NCBI GenBank assembly: GCA_002419135.1
Contig: DIFM01000041.1
Span: 79,402-143,401 of the forward strand
Direction: 5' to 3'
Source of the DNA: Dehalococcoidia bacterium UBA5748
GTDB lineage: Bacteria > Chloroflexota > Dehalococcoidia > Dehalococcoidales > UBA5627
Length of the DNA stretch: 64,000 nucleotides
The notes under the pieces are model-generated. The model had not been told where the DNA came from and ran no database searches. It saw nothing but the letters and a program-made list of their open reading frames with translations. A program made the translations under genes and the position numbers. This document shows, in pieces, positions 52,513 through 61,633 of this stretch (positions are counted from its first letter, which is position 1; the number at the start of each line of letters is the position of its first letter).

Positions 52513-54204
52513 TTACTTGCACCTCACTTTTTTTACTGGTTCTTCTAAAACTTCGGATAGAGAAGCTCCGGCGGGAACCATCGGATAAACATTCTCTTCC
52601 GGCTCTACAATAAAGTTAAGCAGGAAAGGCCCCTCGGCCTCCATAGCTGTTTTAATCGATGGAATAACGTCAATCTTGTTCTTAACGGTAATACCCGGAA
52701 TATTATATGCCTCAGCAACTTTTACAAAGTCAGGGCAACTCAGTGGAGTCGCAACGTATCGCCTTTGATAGAATAGCTCCTGCCATTGTCTTACCATTCC
52801 TAAAAAGCCGTTATTGAGTATAGCAATTTTAACTCCGATATTTTCCCTGGCTATCGTACCCAACTCCTGTATATTCATCTGGAAGCTGCCATCGCCGTCT
52901 ATACACCAAACATTTTCATCAGGACAGGCTACTTTAGCCCCCATGGCAGCCGGTAGTCCATATCCCATAGTGCCCAATCCACCTGAAGTAATCAAGCTGT
53001 TAGGTTTATCGAACCAGAAGTGTTGTGCTGCCCACATTTGATGTTGGCCGACCCCGGTTACAACTATAGCATTGCCTTGTGTACTCTCATATATTTGCCT
53101 GATTACATATTGAGGTATTATACAATCTGTGTCTCTTATATTAATGGACGGATGTTCCTTGCGCAGCTGGTCCATCCTGGATATCCAATCCATATGGTCC
53201 TGTTTTTCAATAGCTTTGTTTAAATTTTGTAGTATGGGTTTTATATCCCCGACTATAGGAATATCGACACGGACATTTTTACCGATTTCGGCCGGGTCAA
53301 CATCGATATGTATGATTTTTGCATTGGGAGCAAATCCGCTGATTTTACCGGTAACCCTGTCATCGAATCTCATTCCGATTGCAATCATTACATCACATTC
53401 TTCAACTGCCAGATTGGCATAAGCCATTCCATGCATTCCCAGCCATCCGTAAGATAAGATATGAGACTCAGGAAATGAGCTGATACCAAGCAATGTGGTA
53501 ATTACCGGTATCTGAGCGGTTTCGGCCAGTTGTTTTAATTCATTATAGGATTCAGAAATTATTGCTCCGCGTCCGGCAATTATGAGCGGTTTTTTAGAAT
53601 CGTTGATTAATTTGGCTGCCTTGTTAATTTGTGCCGGATGCCCCTGAACTTTAGGTTTATATCCGGGCAAAGAAACATGGTCAGGGTAATTAAACTCTGC
53701 CAGCCCTGTTAGAACATCCTTCGGAATATCTATCAGCACCGGTCCGGGACGACCGGTTCTTGCCAGAAAAAATGCTTCCTTGACTATACCTGCCAGCGAT
53801 GTCGTATCAGTAACAAGATAATTATGCTTTGTAATCGGCAAGGTAATACCTGTGATATCGATTTCTTGGAAAGCGTCTTTACCGATAAGTGACCGGGCGA
53901 CCTGTCCGGTAATAGCTACCAGGGGTACGGAATCCATATACGCATCTGCAATTCCGGTAACAAGATTTGTTGCTCCGGGTCCTGATGTGGCTATACATAC
54001 CCCGACCTTGCCTGTAGCGCGCGCATATCCCTCCGCAGCGTGAGCTCCGCCCTGTTCGTGAGCAACCAGGATATGTTTAAGCTGAGGGTACTGCGGCAGT
54101 GTGTCATAAAACGGAATAACGACACCGCCGAGTATGCCGAACATAGTGTCAACTCCTTCGTTAATCAGGCTTTCACAAAGTATTTGTGACCCGGTTTTCT
54201 TCAT
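52513..54204 (-). CDS. ilvB: acetolactate synthase catalytic subunit
   Basis: 563-residue thiamine-diphosphate enzyme that makes acetolactate or acetohydroxybutyrate. The catalytic Glu is in LVAHEQGGAHAAEGYARA, GPGATNLVTGIADAYMDSVP is conserved, and the ThDP/Mg motif is GDGSFQMNIQELGT with later NNGFLGMVRQWQ. FAD-binding middle domain is present. It is transcribed after ilvD with a 12-base gap. Confidence 0.96.
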   Translation of the reverse strand: MKKTGSQILCESLINEGVDTMFGILGGVVIPFYDTLPQYPQLKHILVAHEQGGAHAAEGYARATGKVGVCIATSGPGATNLVTGIADAYMDSVPLVAITGQVARSLIGKDAFQEIDITGITLPITKHNYLVTDTTSLAGIVKEAFFLARTGRPGPVLIDIPKDVLTGLAEFNYPDHVSLPGYKPKVQGHPAQINKAAKLINDSKKPLIIAGRGAIISESYNELKQLAETAQIPVITTLLGISSFPESHILSYGWLGMHGMAYANLAVEECDVMIAIGMRFDDRVTGKISGFAPNAKIIHIDVDPAEIGKNVRVDIPIVGDIKPILQNLNKAIEKQDHMDWISRMDQLRKEHPSINIRDTDCIIPQYVIRQIYESTQGNAIVVTGVGQHQMWAAQHFWFDKPNSLITSGGLGTMGYGLPAAMGAKVACPDENVWCIDGDGSFQMNIQELGTIARENIGVKIAILNNGFLGMVRQWQELFYQRRYVATPLSCPDFVKVAEAYNIPGITVKNKIDVIPSIKTAMEAEGPFLLNFIVEPEENVYPMVPAGASLSEVLEEPVKKVRCK

Positions 54205-54216
54205 AGCTTACCCCCA

Positions 54217-55884
54217 TTATTTACTAAAAACAGCTCCGCTGCTTGCCGACGTTACATTTTCGGTGTATCGTGCCAAATAACCCGTTTTGAATCTTGTTTC
54301 AAATTTGTCCAAACTATTTATTCTTTTTATAATTTCATCATCTGCAAGAAGTACTTCCAGTTTGTTATTAGGTATATCTATACTAATAATGTCACCCTCT
54401 TTTATCGCCGAAATAGGGCCTCGTGCAGCAGCTTCGGGAGATACATGTCCGATTGCCGCTCCTCTTGTGGCACCCGAAAAACGCCCATCGGTAATTAAAG
54501 CAACAGTCTTATCAAGCCCCATTCCTCCAAGTAAAGAGGTAGGAGTAAGCATTTCTCTCATACCCGGTCCGCCTTTGGGACCTTCATAACGTATAACAAG
54601 AACATCACCCGGTTGGATCTTACCGCCCATTATGGCTTTTGTAGCATCATCTTCGGAGTCAAAAACACGTGCCGGACCCTTGTGAACCATCATTTCGGGC
54701 GCAACAGCCGATCTTTTTACCACCCCTCCCTCAGGAGCCAGATTGCCAAAAAGTATAGCTAATCCGCCCTTGTCGGAATAAGCAGTACTTTTAGATCGAA
54801 TAACATCACTATCTATCACCGAGGCTTTATTTATAATTTGACCTATCGTTAATCCGGAAACTGTCTTCAGTCCCAAATGCAATAAAGGCCGCAATTCCTT
54901 CATTACTGCGGAAATTCCGCCCGCTCTATCAAGGTCCTCAATATGGTATGTTCCGGCAGGCCGTAATTTGCAAAGACAGGGTGTTTTTTCGCTTATTGCA
55001 TTTATTTTGTCCAGCGGAAACTCCACACCCGCTTCATGAGCAATAGCCATAAGATGCAGTACTGAATTGGTGCTCCCGCCTAAAGCCATATCGACTGAGA
55101 AGGCGTTTTCCAATGAATGGGGATTTATAATATCTCTGGGGCAAATATTATCGGACAGCAGTTCCATAATTTTTGCGCCCGCTTTTTTTGCAAGTTCAAT
55201 TCTTCGCGGGTCAATAGCCGGAATAGTACCGTTGCCGGGCAGCCCCATTCCCATAACTTCAGTCATACAATTCATAGTATTGGCAGTAAACATCCCCGAA
55301 CAACTGCCACAACCCGGGCATGCAACCTCTACCAGCTCCTCAAGTTCATCCTCCGTCATTTCTCCTCTGACAACTTTTCCGACGCCCTCAAAAACTGAAT
55401 TCAGGTCTACTTTATATTCCCCCTCACTTGTACAGTACTTGCCTGCCATCATTGGGCCGCCGCTAATAAATATAGCAGGGATATTCAGTCTTAGTGAAGC
55501 CATTAACATACCGGGGACGACTTTATCGCAATTGGTAATAAAAACCAGCGCATCAAAAGCATGTGCCTGAGCCATGATTTCTATTGAATCTGCAATCAGT
55601 TCACGGCTGGGCAAGCTGTATTTCATACCGGCATGATTCATAGCAATGCCGTCGCATACCGCTATTGTATTGAACTCGAAAGGAACGCCGCCGGCTTGAC
55701 GCACACTTTCTTTGACGGCATCGGCAACAGTTCGTAAGTGGATATGTCCGGGTACCACTTCGGTAAAGCTGTTTACAATGCCGATAAATGGTTTTTTCAT
55801 ATCCGGAGTGGAAACACCTAAAGCATGAATCAAAGAACGGTGCGGTGCTCTTTCTATTCCCTGTTTTACCACATGGCTCTTCAT
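54217..55884 (-). CDS. ilvD: dihydroxy-acid dehydratase
   Basis: 555-residue Fe-S enzyme giving 2-oxoisovalerate and 2-oxo-3-methylvalerate. Cluster cysteines are in FITNCDKVVPGML and VACPGCGSCSGMFTANTM; other motifs are GGSTNSVLHL and GRFSGATRGAAIGHVSPEAA. GAGGAG precedes ATG 55884. It is the first gene of the ilv-leu operon and has a promoter-leader-terminator arrangement upstream. Confidence 0.96.
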   Translation of the reverse strand: MKSHVVKQGIERAPHRSLIHALGVSTPDMKKPFIGIVNSFTEVVPGHIHLRTVADAVKESVRQAGGVPFEFNTIAVCDGIAMNHAGMKYSLPSRELIADSIEIMAQAHAFDALVFITNCDKVVPGMLMASLRLNIPAIFISGGPMMAGKYCTSEGEYKVDLNSVFEGVGKVVRGEMTEDELEELVEVACPGCGSCSGMFTANTMNCMTEVMGMGLPGNGTIPAIDPRRIELAKKAGAKIMELLSDNICPRDIINPHSLENAFSVDMALGGSTNSVLHLMAIAHEAGVEFPLDKINAISEKTPCLCKLRPAGTYHIEDLDRAGGISAVMKELRPLLHLGLKTVSGLTIGQIINKASVIDSDVIRSKSTAYSDKGGLAILFGNLAPEGGVVKRSAVAPEMMVHKGPARVFDSEDDATKAIMGGKIQPGDVLVIRYEGPKGGPGMREMLTPTSLLGGMGLDKTVALITDGRFSGATRGAAIGHVSPEAAARGPISAIKEGDIISIDIPNNKLEVLLADDEIIKRINSLDKFETRFKTGYLARYTENVTSASSGAVFSK

Positions 55885-55910
55885 TGTGTGTTCTCCTCAA
55901 GTTAATAAAA

Positions 55911-55939
55911 TTAAAAAATCCATCCCTTTGGGGACGGAT
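55911..55939 (-). terminator. intrinsic terminator in the ilvD leader (probable attenuator)
   Basis: On the minus strand AUCCGUCCC pairs with GGGAUGGAU (nine pairs, one G-U) over CAAA and is followed by UUUUUU. It lies 27 bases upstream of the ilvD start and downstream of a promoter, so it would stop transcription into the operon unless overridden. Confidence 0.75.
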
Positions 55940-55983
55940 CTGATATTATGAAAATAAGCCCATCTCCGTATTTTTAATCCTAA

Positions 55984-56011
55984 AATATCATAGTCCCGCA
56001 TTTAGTGTCAA
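55984..56011 (-). promoter_or_regulatory. promoter of the ilv-leu operon
   Basis: On the minus strand TTGACA (56011-56006) and GATATT (55989-55984) are 16 bases apart. The predicted start near 55977 gives a leader of about 90 bases that includes the terminator. Confidence 0.55.
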
Positions 56012-56032
56012 ATATATTTGTACCTGAAAGTA

Positions 56033-56494
56033 TTAACAAGCCTGTCTGTTACGAGATTCAATTGCTTTGATTTTATCGATGCGGCGTTGATGTCTGTCTC
56101 CTTCGAAGATGCCGTCCAGGAAATTGTATACTATATCCCGAACCGAATCGGGATTGACATTAGAAGCAAGGCACAGCACGTTGGCGTCATTGTGCTGTCG
56201 TGCGCGCAGTGCCAAAAAGCTGTCGAAGCACAATACCGCACGAATGCCGTTCATCTTGTTAGCTGCTATGCTCATCCCTGCACCTGTAGAACAAATAAGT
56301 ATTCCGCTATCGGATTCACCGTCTTTTATGCTTTTGCAGACAAGTTCGGCGATATCAGGATAATCAACCGATTCTTCTGTATAACATCCAAAATCTTTAT
56401 AACTATACCCTTTTGAGCCTAGAATATCCTTAACCTTTTCCTTTAGCTCCAGTCCCCTGTGGTCACAGCCTATAGCGATATGTCTTGCAATCAT
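56033..56494 (-). CDS. rpiB: ribose-5-phosphate isomerase B
   Basis: 153 residues of the RpiB/LacAB fold: IGCDHRGLELK, the active-site cysteine in LICSTGAGMSIAANKMNGIRA, and RARQHNDANVLCL. Interconverts ribose and ribulose 5-phosphate, supplying PRPP precursors for the purine genes nearby. It overlaps the tsaC stop by one base. Confidence 0.96.
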   Translation of the reverse strand: MIARHIAIGCDHRGLELKEKVKDILGSKGYSYKDFGCYTEESVDYPDIAELVCKSIKDGESDSGILICSTGAGMSIAANKMNGIRAVLCFDSFLALRARQHNDANVLCLASNVNPDSVRDIVYNFLDGIFEGDRHQRRIDKIKAIESRNRQAC

Positions 56495-57123
56495 TATTTT
56501 ATCCCTTCATAGAATATTTCAAGTTCACTGCGGGTAATAGCACCCTCTCTTAATATAACCGGAAATTCGCCGGTAACGTCAACAATTGTAGATACAATGC
56601 CGATAGGACATTCCCCACCATCGATAACAAGGTCGACTTCATTGCCCAATTGTTTAACGACATTTTCCGCGCTTATATTGCTTGGCATGCCACTGATATT
56701 AGCGCTGGTTCCGGCTAACGGCACTCCCGTGCCTTCGATTAAATCGATTGTCATTTTGTGCTCCGGAATACGAACAGCGACTGTTTCTTTACCGTTGGTG
56801 ATAATATCATTAACATATTTTCCTCTTGGCATTATAAGTGTAATTGGTCCGGGCATATATTTATGAATAAAGGATAATGCCATATCCGATAAATAAGCCA
56901 CTACTTGTCCGATTTGTTCTTTGTCAGCTACCATTACAGGCAAAGCCAAACTATGGGGCCTTTGTTTTATTTCGTATATGCGTTTGAGAGACTCAATGCT
57001 GTCATATCTGGCAGCGAGACAATACACTGTATCGGTGGGGAATGCAATGATACCACCGTTTTTAAGGATACCTATCGCTTTCTCGATTTGCACGTTTATA
57101 TTGGTGGGATTTTGATAAGACAT
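56494..57123 (-). CDS. tsaC: L-threonylcarbamoyladenylate synthase (TsaC/YwlC type)
   Basis: 209 residues of the Sua5/YciO/YrdC family, without the extra Sua5 domain. Motifs: GGIIAFPTDTVYCLAARYD, KQRPHSLALPVMV, VAVRIPEH and SANISGMP. It makes threonylcarbamoyl-AMP for the t6A37 modification of ANN-decoding tRNAs. It is coupled to rpiB and divergent from guaA. Confidence 0.94.
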   Translation of the reverse strand: MSYQNPTNINVQIEKAIGILKNGGIIAFPTDTVYCLAARYDSIESLKRIYEIKQRPHSLALPVMVADKEQIGQVVAYLSDMALSFIHKYMPGPITLIMPRGKYVNDIITNGKETVAVRIPEHKMTIDLIEGTGVPLAGTSANISGMPSNISAENVVKQLGNEVDLVIDGGECPIGIVSTIVDVTGEFPVILREGAITRSELEIFYEGIK

Positions 57124-57188
57124 TGCTTTAAGTCCTATACTTAACTTGACGATATTATAGCAGAATGATAATCTGTGTGCTATAAAAT

Positions 57189-58871
57189 ATGAATACAGAA
57201 AAAGAAAAACAACCGGTAGATGAAAGTTACAGAGTAGCTGCCAGTGGCGATATGGAGGTTTCCACGTATCTTGAGATAGCCAAGGAAATCGCCGGAGAAA
57301 AATCAGTTATTAGCAATGAGGCTGTCTCGGGAGTGGAACAGGAATCAATTGTCGTTATAGATTTCGGCTCTCAGTACAGTTTGCTTATTGCGCGCCGTAT
57401 CAGAGAGTTGAATGTGTATTGCGAGTTGGTTTCTCACGATACGCCCTGGGAAAAAATTGCCCAATTAAATCCCAGAGGTATTGTGCTTTCGGGAGGACCT
57501 GCTAGTGTTTATGAAGCAGAATCTCCGAAAATCCCGGCTTATGTTTTTGAAAAGGCTTTGCCGGTGCTTGGAATATGTTATGGAATGCAGGCTATGACTT
57601 ATCAACTGGGGGGACAGGTTGAAAAGGGTTTAAAGCGAGAATACGGGCATGCTGTTCTTCACATCAGTCATATGGATTCCCCTCTGCTGGCAAACCTGCC
57701 GGATGCCATTACGGTTTGGATGAGCCATTCCGATAAAATAGAAAAAATGCCTCCGGGATTCGAATCACTGGCTTATACCGAAAATACACCCATTGCTATA
57801 ATGGGTAACAATAATATGTATGGTATTCAGTTCCATCCCGAGGTTGTACACACGCCGCAGGGTAAGCAAATTTTAGAGAATTTTGTATATAAAATTTGCG
57901 GCTGTCATGCAAACTGGACTATGGGGAACTTCATCCTTGACAGTATAGAAAAAATCAAAGAACAGGTTGGCGACGGGAAAGTAATCAATGCCATATCGGG
58001 TGGTGTAGATTCTTCGGTAGTAGCTACTCTGATACATAAGGCTATCGGAAAACAGCTTACCTGTATATTTGTTAATAATGGCTTATTACGCCGTGAGGAA
58101 GCTGAAAGAACACTGGAGGTCTTTCGCTTAAATCTTGGAATGAACGTAATATATGTTGAGGCGACTGAACGTTTTCTGGATAGGTTAAAAGGGGTAACTG
58201 ATCCCGAGCAAAAACGTAAAATTATCGGAGATGAGTTTATAAAAGTATTTGAAGAGGAAGCAAAGAAGCTGGGAGAGGTCGGCTTTTTAGGACAGGGTAC
58301 TTTATATCCGGATGTCATTGAAAGCACTTCTTCTACAAGCAATGCTTCTGTGAAAATCAAGACGCATCATAACGTTGGCGGTCTGCCTTCTGATATGACA
58401 TTTAAGCTACTGGAACCGCTCCGGTATCTTTTTAAAGACGAAGCGCGTCAAGTAGGTTTAGAACTTGGTTTGCCGGAAGAGATGGTGTGGAGACAGCCTT
58501 TCCCCGGACCCGGTCTGGCGATACGAATTATTGGTGAAGTAACGCAGGAAAAGCTCGATATATTAAGATCTGCCGATTGGATTGTAATGGATGAAATCAA
58601 GAAAGCCAAGTTATATCGGCAACTATGGCAAAGTTTTGCTATACTTACCGATGTAAAGAGTGTCGGAGTTATGGGTGATTATCGTACTTACGGTTATTTG
58701 ATTGCGCTGCGCGCTGTAACCAGCAACGATGCAATGACAGCTGACTGGGCACGTTTGCCTTATGATTTACTTGCTCGCATATCCAATCGCATTGTAAACG
58801 AGGTAGCCCTGGTTAACAGAGTGGTTTATGATATAACCTCCAAGCCACCATCGACTATTGAATGGGAATAA
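57189..58871 (+). CDS. guaA: GMP synthase (glutamine-hydrolysing)
   Basis: Converts XMP to GMP. The class I amidotransferase has VIDFGSQYS, the nucleophile in GICYGMQ and the His/Glu pair in FHPEVVHT. The ATP pyrophosphatase loop is SGGVDSSV, and the C-terminal dimer domain ends in KPPSTIEWE. From ATG 57189 it has 560 residues, about 50 more than usual at the N-terminus, without similarity I know. That ATG lies right after a TATAAAAT, so it may be leaderless; GTG 57333, preceded by GGGA, is the alternative start matching family length. Confidence 0.93.
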   Translation: MNTEKEKQPVDESYRVAASGDMEVSTYLEIAKEIAGEKSVISNEAVSGVEQESIVVIDFGSQYSLLIARRIRELNVYCELVSHDTPWEKIAQLNPRGIVLSGGPASVYEAESPKIPAYVFEKALPVLGICYGMQAMTYQLGGQVEKGLKREYGHAVLHISHMDSPLLANLPDAITVWMSHSDKIEKMPPGFESLAYTENTPIAIMGNNNMYGIQFHPEVVHTPQGKQILENFVYKICGCHANWTMGNFILDSIEKIKEQVGDGKVINAISGGVDSSVVATLIHKAIGKQLTCIFVNNGLLRREEAERTLEVFRLNLGMNVIYVEATERFLDRLKGVTDPEQKRKIIGDEFIKVFEEEAKKLGEVGFLGQGTLYPDVIESTSSTSNASVKIKTHHNVGGLPSDMTFKLLEPLRYLFKDEARQVGLELGLPEEMVWRQPFPGPGLAIRIIGEVTQEKLDILRSADWIVMDEIKKAKLYRQLWQSFAILTDVKSVGVMGDYRTYGYLIALRAVTSNDAMTADWARLPYDLLARISNRIVNEVALVNRVVYDITSKPPSTIEWE

Positions 58872-58894
58872 TGAGCAAAGGAAGGTAATATAAT

Positions 58895-59443
58895 ATGGAT
58901 TTGACTACTAAAATAATATTAATTATTGCCAGCATATTGATTATCGGCGGATTATGTTTCACGTTAATTTATTATCGCGATGATATTTTTGGTGAGCGCA
59001 TTACAAGCACTACAACTACAGAGATAAGTACTATTACACAGGATGGTATGTCTGAAGAAGAGATTGCTTACGTTAATAGTATAACCTCACTGGACTTGGA
59101 ATTAGTAGAAGTAATAACGAACCTTAACGACTTAATGGCTGCACCTAATATTTCCGACCAGGATTGGTGTGACAGCCTGTCGTTGGTGCATGGTGAGATT
59201 ATGCAGCTGCACGATGCTGCTACTAAAATGCAGGTTCCTAATAATACAGCTGCCCAATTGCAAACTTATTATGTTAATAACATCACCCGTAATCTATTGC
59301 AGTCGGTTCAGTGGGTTTCTTCAGCAATTCAACAGGGCAACGTTGAGTTATTAAATAATGCTATTGCTCATATGGAAGCTATCGAAGGGGCTAGAGCAAA
59401 TTTCTTCACTCAACTAAACAGTTATGTTGCTTCGTATAACTAA
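58895..59443 (+). CDS. hypothetical single-pass membrane protein
   Basis: 182 residues. Residues 6-27 are one hydrophobic segment; a Thr-rich stretch follows (about 38-47), and the rest is helical and rich in Asn, Gln and Leu, probably outside the cell. No known domain seen. It lies 23 bases after guaA and 18 before the next gene, inside a purine operon, but nothing in it suggests a purine role. Confidence 0.7.
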   Translation: MDLTTKIILIIASILIIGGLCFTLIYYRDDIFGERITSTTTTEISTITQDGMSEEEIAYVNSITSLDLELVEVITNLNDLMAAPNISDQDWCDSLSLVHGEIMQLHDAATKMQVPNNTAAQLQTYYVNNITRNLLQSVQWVSSAIQQGNVELLNNAIAHMEAIEGARANFFTQLNSYVASYN

Positions 59444-59461
59444 TTAAGTCCGGTCAGTGTT

Positions 59462-59875
59462 GTGAAAGATAAGGAAAAAGAGGAGATACTGAACTGGCTT
59501 TGTGATGTCGTGCCTTTATACAGGCAGGCAGAGGAAATTACACATCCTATCGCACAGGTTGATGCCGATGGATTGCCTGTAGATTTGGAAAGCTTGCCGT
59601 ATATTGTAAACTCTCTCTCACCTATTTTATCAAAAGTTAAAAAAATGCCCAAGCCGGAATATGCCAAGCTCCGGCAGATGCAAAAGGATTTCAGGCTTAC
59701 GCTTGAAGCCTGTATTAATTCTGCTAAATACCGTATGAAACTTGAAAAAAAATGGAGCAGGCTAACCTTTTCAACGGCTGTTTTCTGGACAAACCTTGCC
59801 ATTAGTTTCAAAAAATCGCTATCATTGAAAATGAAAAAAATGATTCGTGATTTTGATAAAGGAGGACTTCTCTGA
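59462..59875 (+). CDS. hypothetical protein upstream of purD
   Basis: 137 residues from GTG 59462, helical, with a basic C-terminal half (KMKKMIRDFDKGGLL at the end). No membrane segment and no domain known to me. Its TGA overlaps the CTG start of purD (CTGA), and the purD ribosome site GGAGG lies in its last codons, so its translation is probably coupled to purD. Confidence 0.72.
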   Translation: MKDKEKEEILNWLCDVVPLYRQAEEITHPIAQVDADGLPVDLESLPYIVNSLSPILSKVKKMPKPEYAKLRQMQKDFRLTLEACINSAKYRMKLEKKWSRLTFSTAVFWTNLAISFKKSLSLKMKKMIRDFDKGGLL

Positions 59876-61131
59876 AAGTACTTGTTGTAGGTAGCGGAGG
59901 GAGAGAACATACGATTGTATGGAAACTTTCTCAAAGCCCCGAAGTCACGGATATATATACTGCCCCCGGGAATGCGGGGACCTCATTGATGGCGCAAAAT
60001 ATCGATATAAAAGTAAATGATATTGATGCGCTTGTACGATTTGCCTCAGACAGCAATATAGACCTTACGGTAATCGGTCCTGAAGGGCCTCTGGCAGCCG
60101 GAATCGTCGACGCCTTTCAGGCTAAGGATTTGAGAGTTTTCGGTCCGAATAAAGCGGCTGCACAAATTGAAGCCAGTAAGGTATTTTCCAAGAATCTAAT
60201 GCATAAGTACGGAATACCGTGTGCAAAAAGCGTCAATTTTTCCTCATATGAAGAAGCCAATGAGTATGTATATAACCAACCTATGCCGCTTGTAATTAAG
60301 GCCGATGGATTGGCAGCGGGTAAAGGTGTGGTTGTGGCAGAAACAAGGGAACAGGCATTACAGGCTCTTTCCGATATTATGGGTTCCCGAATGTACGGGG
60401 ATGCGGGGAGTAGCGTTGTCATCGAAGAGAAAATGATTGGCAAAGAGATGAGTGCTTTCTCTATCGCTGATGCTTTTACTGCTATTCCAATGGTTTTCGC
60501 CTGCGACCATAAAGCAGTCTACGATGGCAATAAAGGCCCGAATACCGGCGGTATGGGGTGTTACAGCCCCCCTTATTTTCTGACACCGGATCTATCCGCA
60601 GAAGTTGCCGTTAAAATAATGAACCCGACTATTCAGGCTATGATAAAGGAGAATAAACCCTATCACGGTGTTCTTTACGGTGGCTTAATGATTACTGATG
60701 AAGGTCCGAAAGTGATGGAGTTCAATGCCCGTTTCGGAGATCCTGAAACTCAGGTTATTCTGCCGCGCTTAAAATCTGACTTGTTGGAGATAATGTTGGC
60801 GGTGACTGATAATAAATTAACAACTATCGAAATGGATTGGCACGACGATGCCTGTGTCGGTGTCGTAATGGCGTCCGGTGGTTATCCGGGTAGTTTTAAG
60901 AAGGGATTAACTATAAGCGGATTAGACGATGTTGATAATGATATAATGGTATTCCATGCAGGTACTAAAATTGATTCTTCCGGGAAAATTGTTACCGATG
61001 GCGGGCGTGTTCTTACGGTTGTAGCCTTGGGCAAAAATCTCGCAGAAGCCCGGCAAAAAGTTTATAATAATATTTCGCGAATTCATTTTGAGGGATGCCA
61101 TTACAGACAAGATATTGCCCTCTTTGAATAA
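59872..61131 (+). CDS. purD: phosphoribosylamine-glycine ligase, CTG start
   Basis: ATP-grasp enzyme joining glycine to phosphoribosylamine. The first ATG in frame (59986) would remove the essential N-terminus. Reading back in frame gives KVLVVGSGGREHTIVWKL, the GARS signature, starting right after a CTG at 59872 with GGAGG at 59861-59865. From there it has 419 residues, the family length. The later motifs ADGLAAGKGVVVA, GGMGCYSPP and EFNARFGDPETQ are intact. Confidence 0.95.
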   Translation: MKVLVVGSGGREHTIVWKLSQSPEVTDIYTAPGNAGTSLMAQNIDIKVNDIDALVRFASDSNIDLTVIGPEGPLAAGIVDAFQAKDLRVFGPNKAAAQIEASKVFSKNLMHKYGIPCAKSVNFSSYEEANEYVYNQPMPLVIKADGLAAGKGVVVAETREQALQALSDIMGSRMYGDAGSSVVIEEKMIGKEMSAFSIADAFTAIPMVFACDHKAVYDGNKGPNTGGMGCYSPPYFLTPDLSAEVAVKIMNPTIQAMIKENKPYHGVLYGGLMITDEGPKVMEFNARFGDPETQVILPRLKSDLLEIMLAVTDNKLTTIEMDWHDDACVGVVMASGGYPGSFKKGLTISGLDDVDNDIMVFHAGTKIDSSGKIVTDGGRVLTVVALGKNLAEARQKVYNNISRIHFEGCHYRQDIALFE

Positions 61132-61156
61132 TTGATGGTTATAAAGGGGAATTGTT

Positions 61157-61633
61157 ATGCCGAAAGTTGCTATAATAATGGGTTCCGAATCTGATTCAGA
61201 TACTGTAAAACCGGCAATAGATACATTGAGCATGTTAGGCATCGAACATGAAGTAAGGGTAATGTCTGCCCATAGAAAGCCTGAACAAGTGAGAGAGTTC
61301 GGTTTAACTGCCAGAGAAAATGGGTTTGAGGTTATTATTGCTGCCGCCGGTGGAGCCGCTCATTTACCGGGTGTAATCGCCAGCTGGACGACTATTCCAG
61401 TAATCGGGGTGCCGGTCGCCAGCAGTGAATTAAAAGGTGTTGATGCTCTTTATTCCATAGCACAGATGCCGGGTGGGATTCCGGTAGCTGCCGTTGCCAT
61501 CGGAACTGCCGGTGCAAAAAATGCGGCGTTTCTGGCAGCGGAAATATTGGGGCTTAAATATGAAAATATAAGAAATGCCTATGAAGATTACCGCAAAGAG
61601 CTTGCGAAAGATAAAGGAGAGGCCGGGAAATGA
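61157..61633 (+). CDS. purE: N5-carboxyaminoimidazole ribonucleotide mutase
   Basis: 158-residue class I PurE: PKVAIIMGSESDSDT, SAHRKPEQV with the active-site histidine, and AAGGAAHLPGVIASWT. Class I normally works with PurK, which is not in this window. Its last bases overlap the purB start (ATGA). Confidence 0.96.
   Translation: MPKVAIIMGSESDSDTVKPAIDTLSMLGIEHEVRVMSAHRKPEQVREFGLTARENGFEVIIAAAGGAAHLPGVIASWTTIPVIGVPVASSELKGVDALYSIAQMPGGIPVAAVAIGTAGAKNAAFLAAEILGLKYENIRNAYEDYRKELAKDKGEAGK

Noticed and set aside
55067..55570. 167-codon plus-strand frame inside ilvD
   Set aside because: Antisense shadow of ilvD.
55884..56032. T-box riboswitch before ilvD
   Set aside because: Promoter-to-gene distance is too short and there is no T-box consensus (GGTGGNACCGCG-like) before the terminator.
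59986..61131. purD starting at ATG 59986
   Set aside because: Would delete the N-terminal GSGGREH motif and 38 residues that all PurD proteins have.
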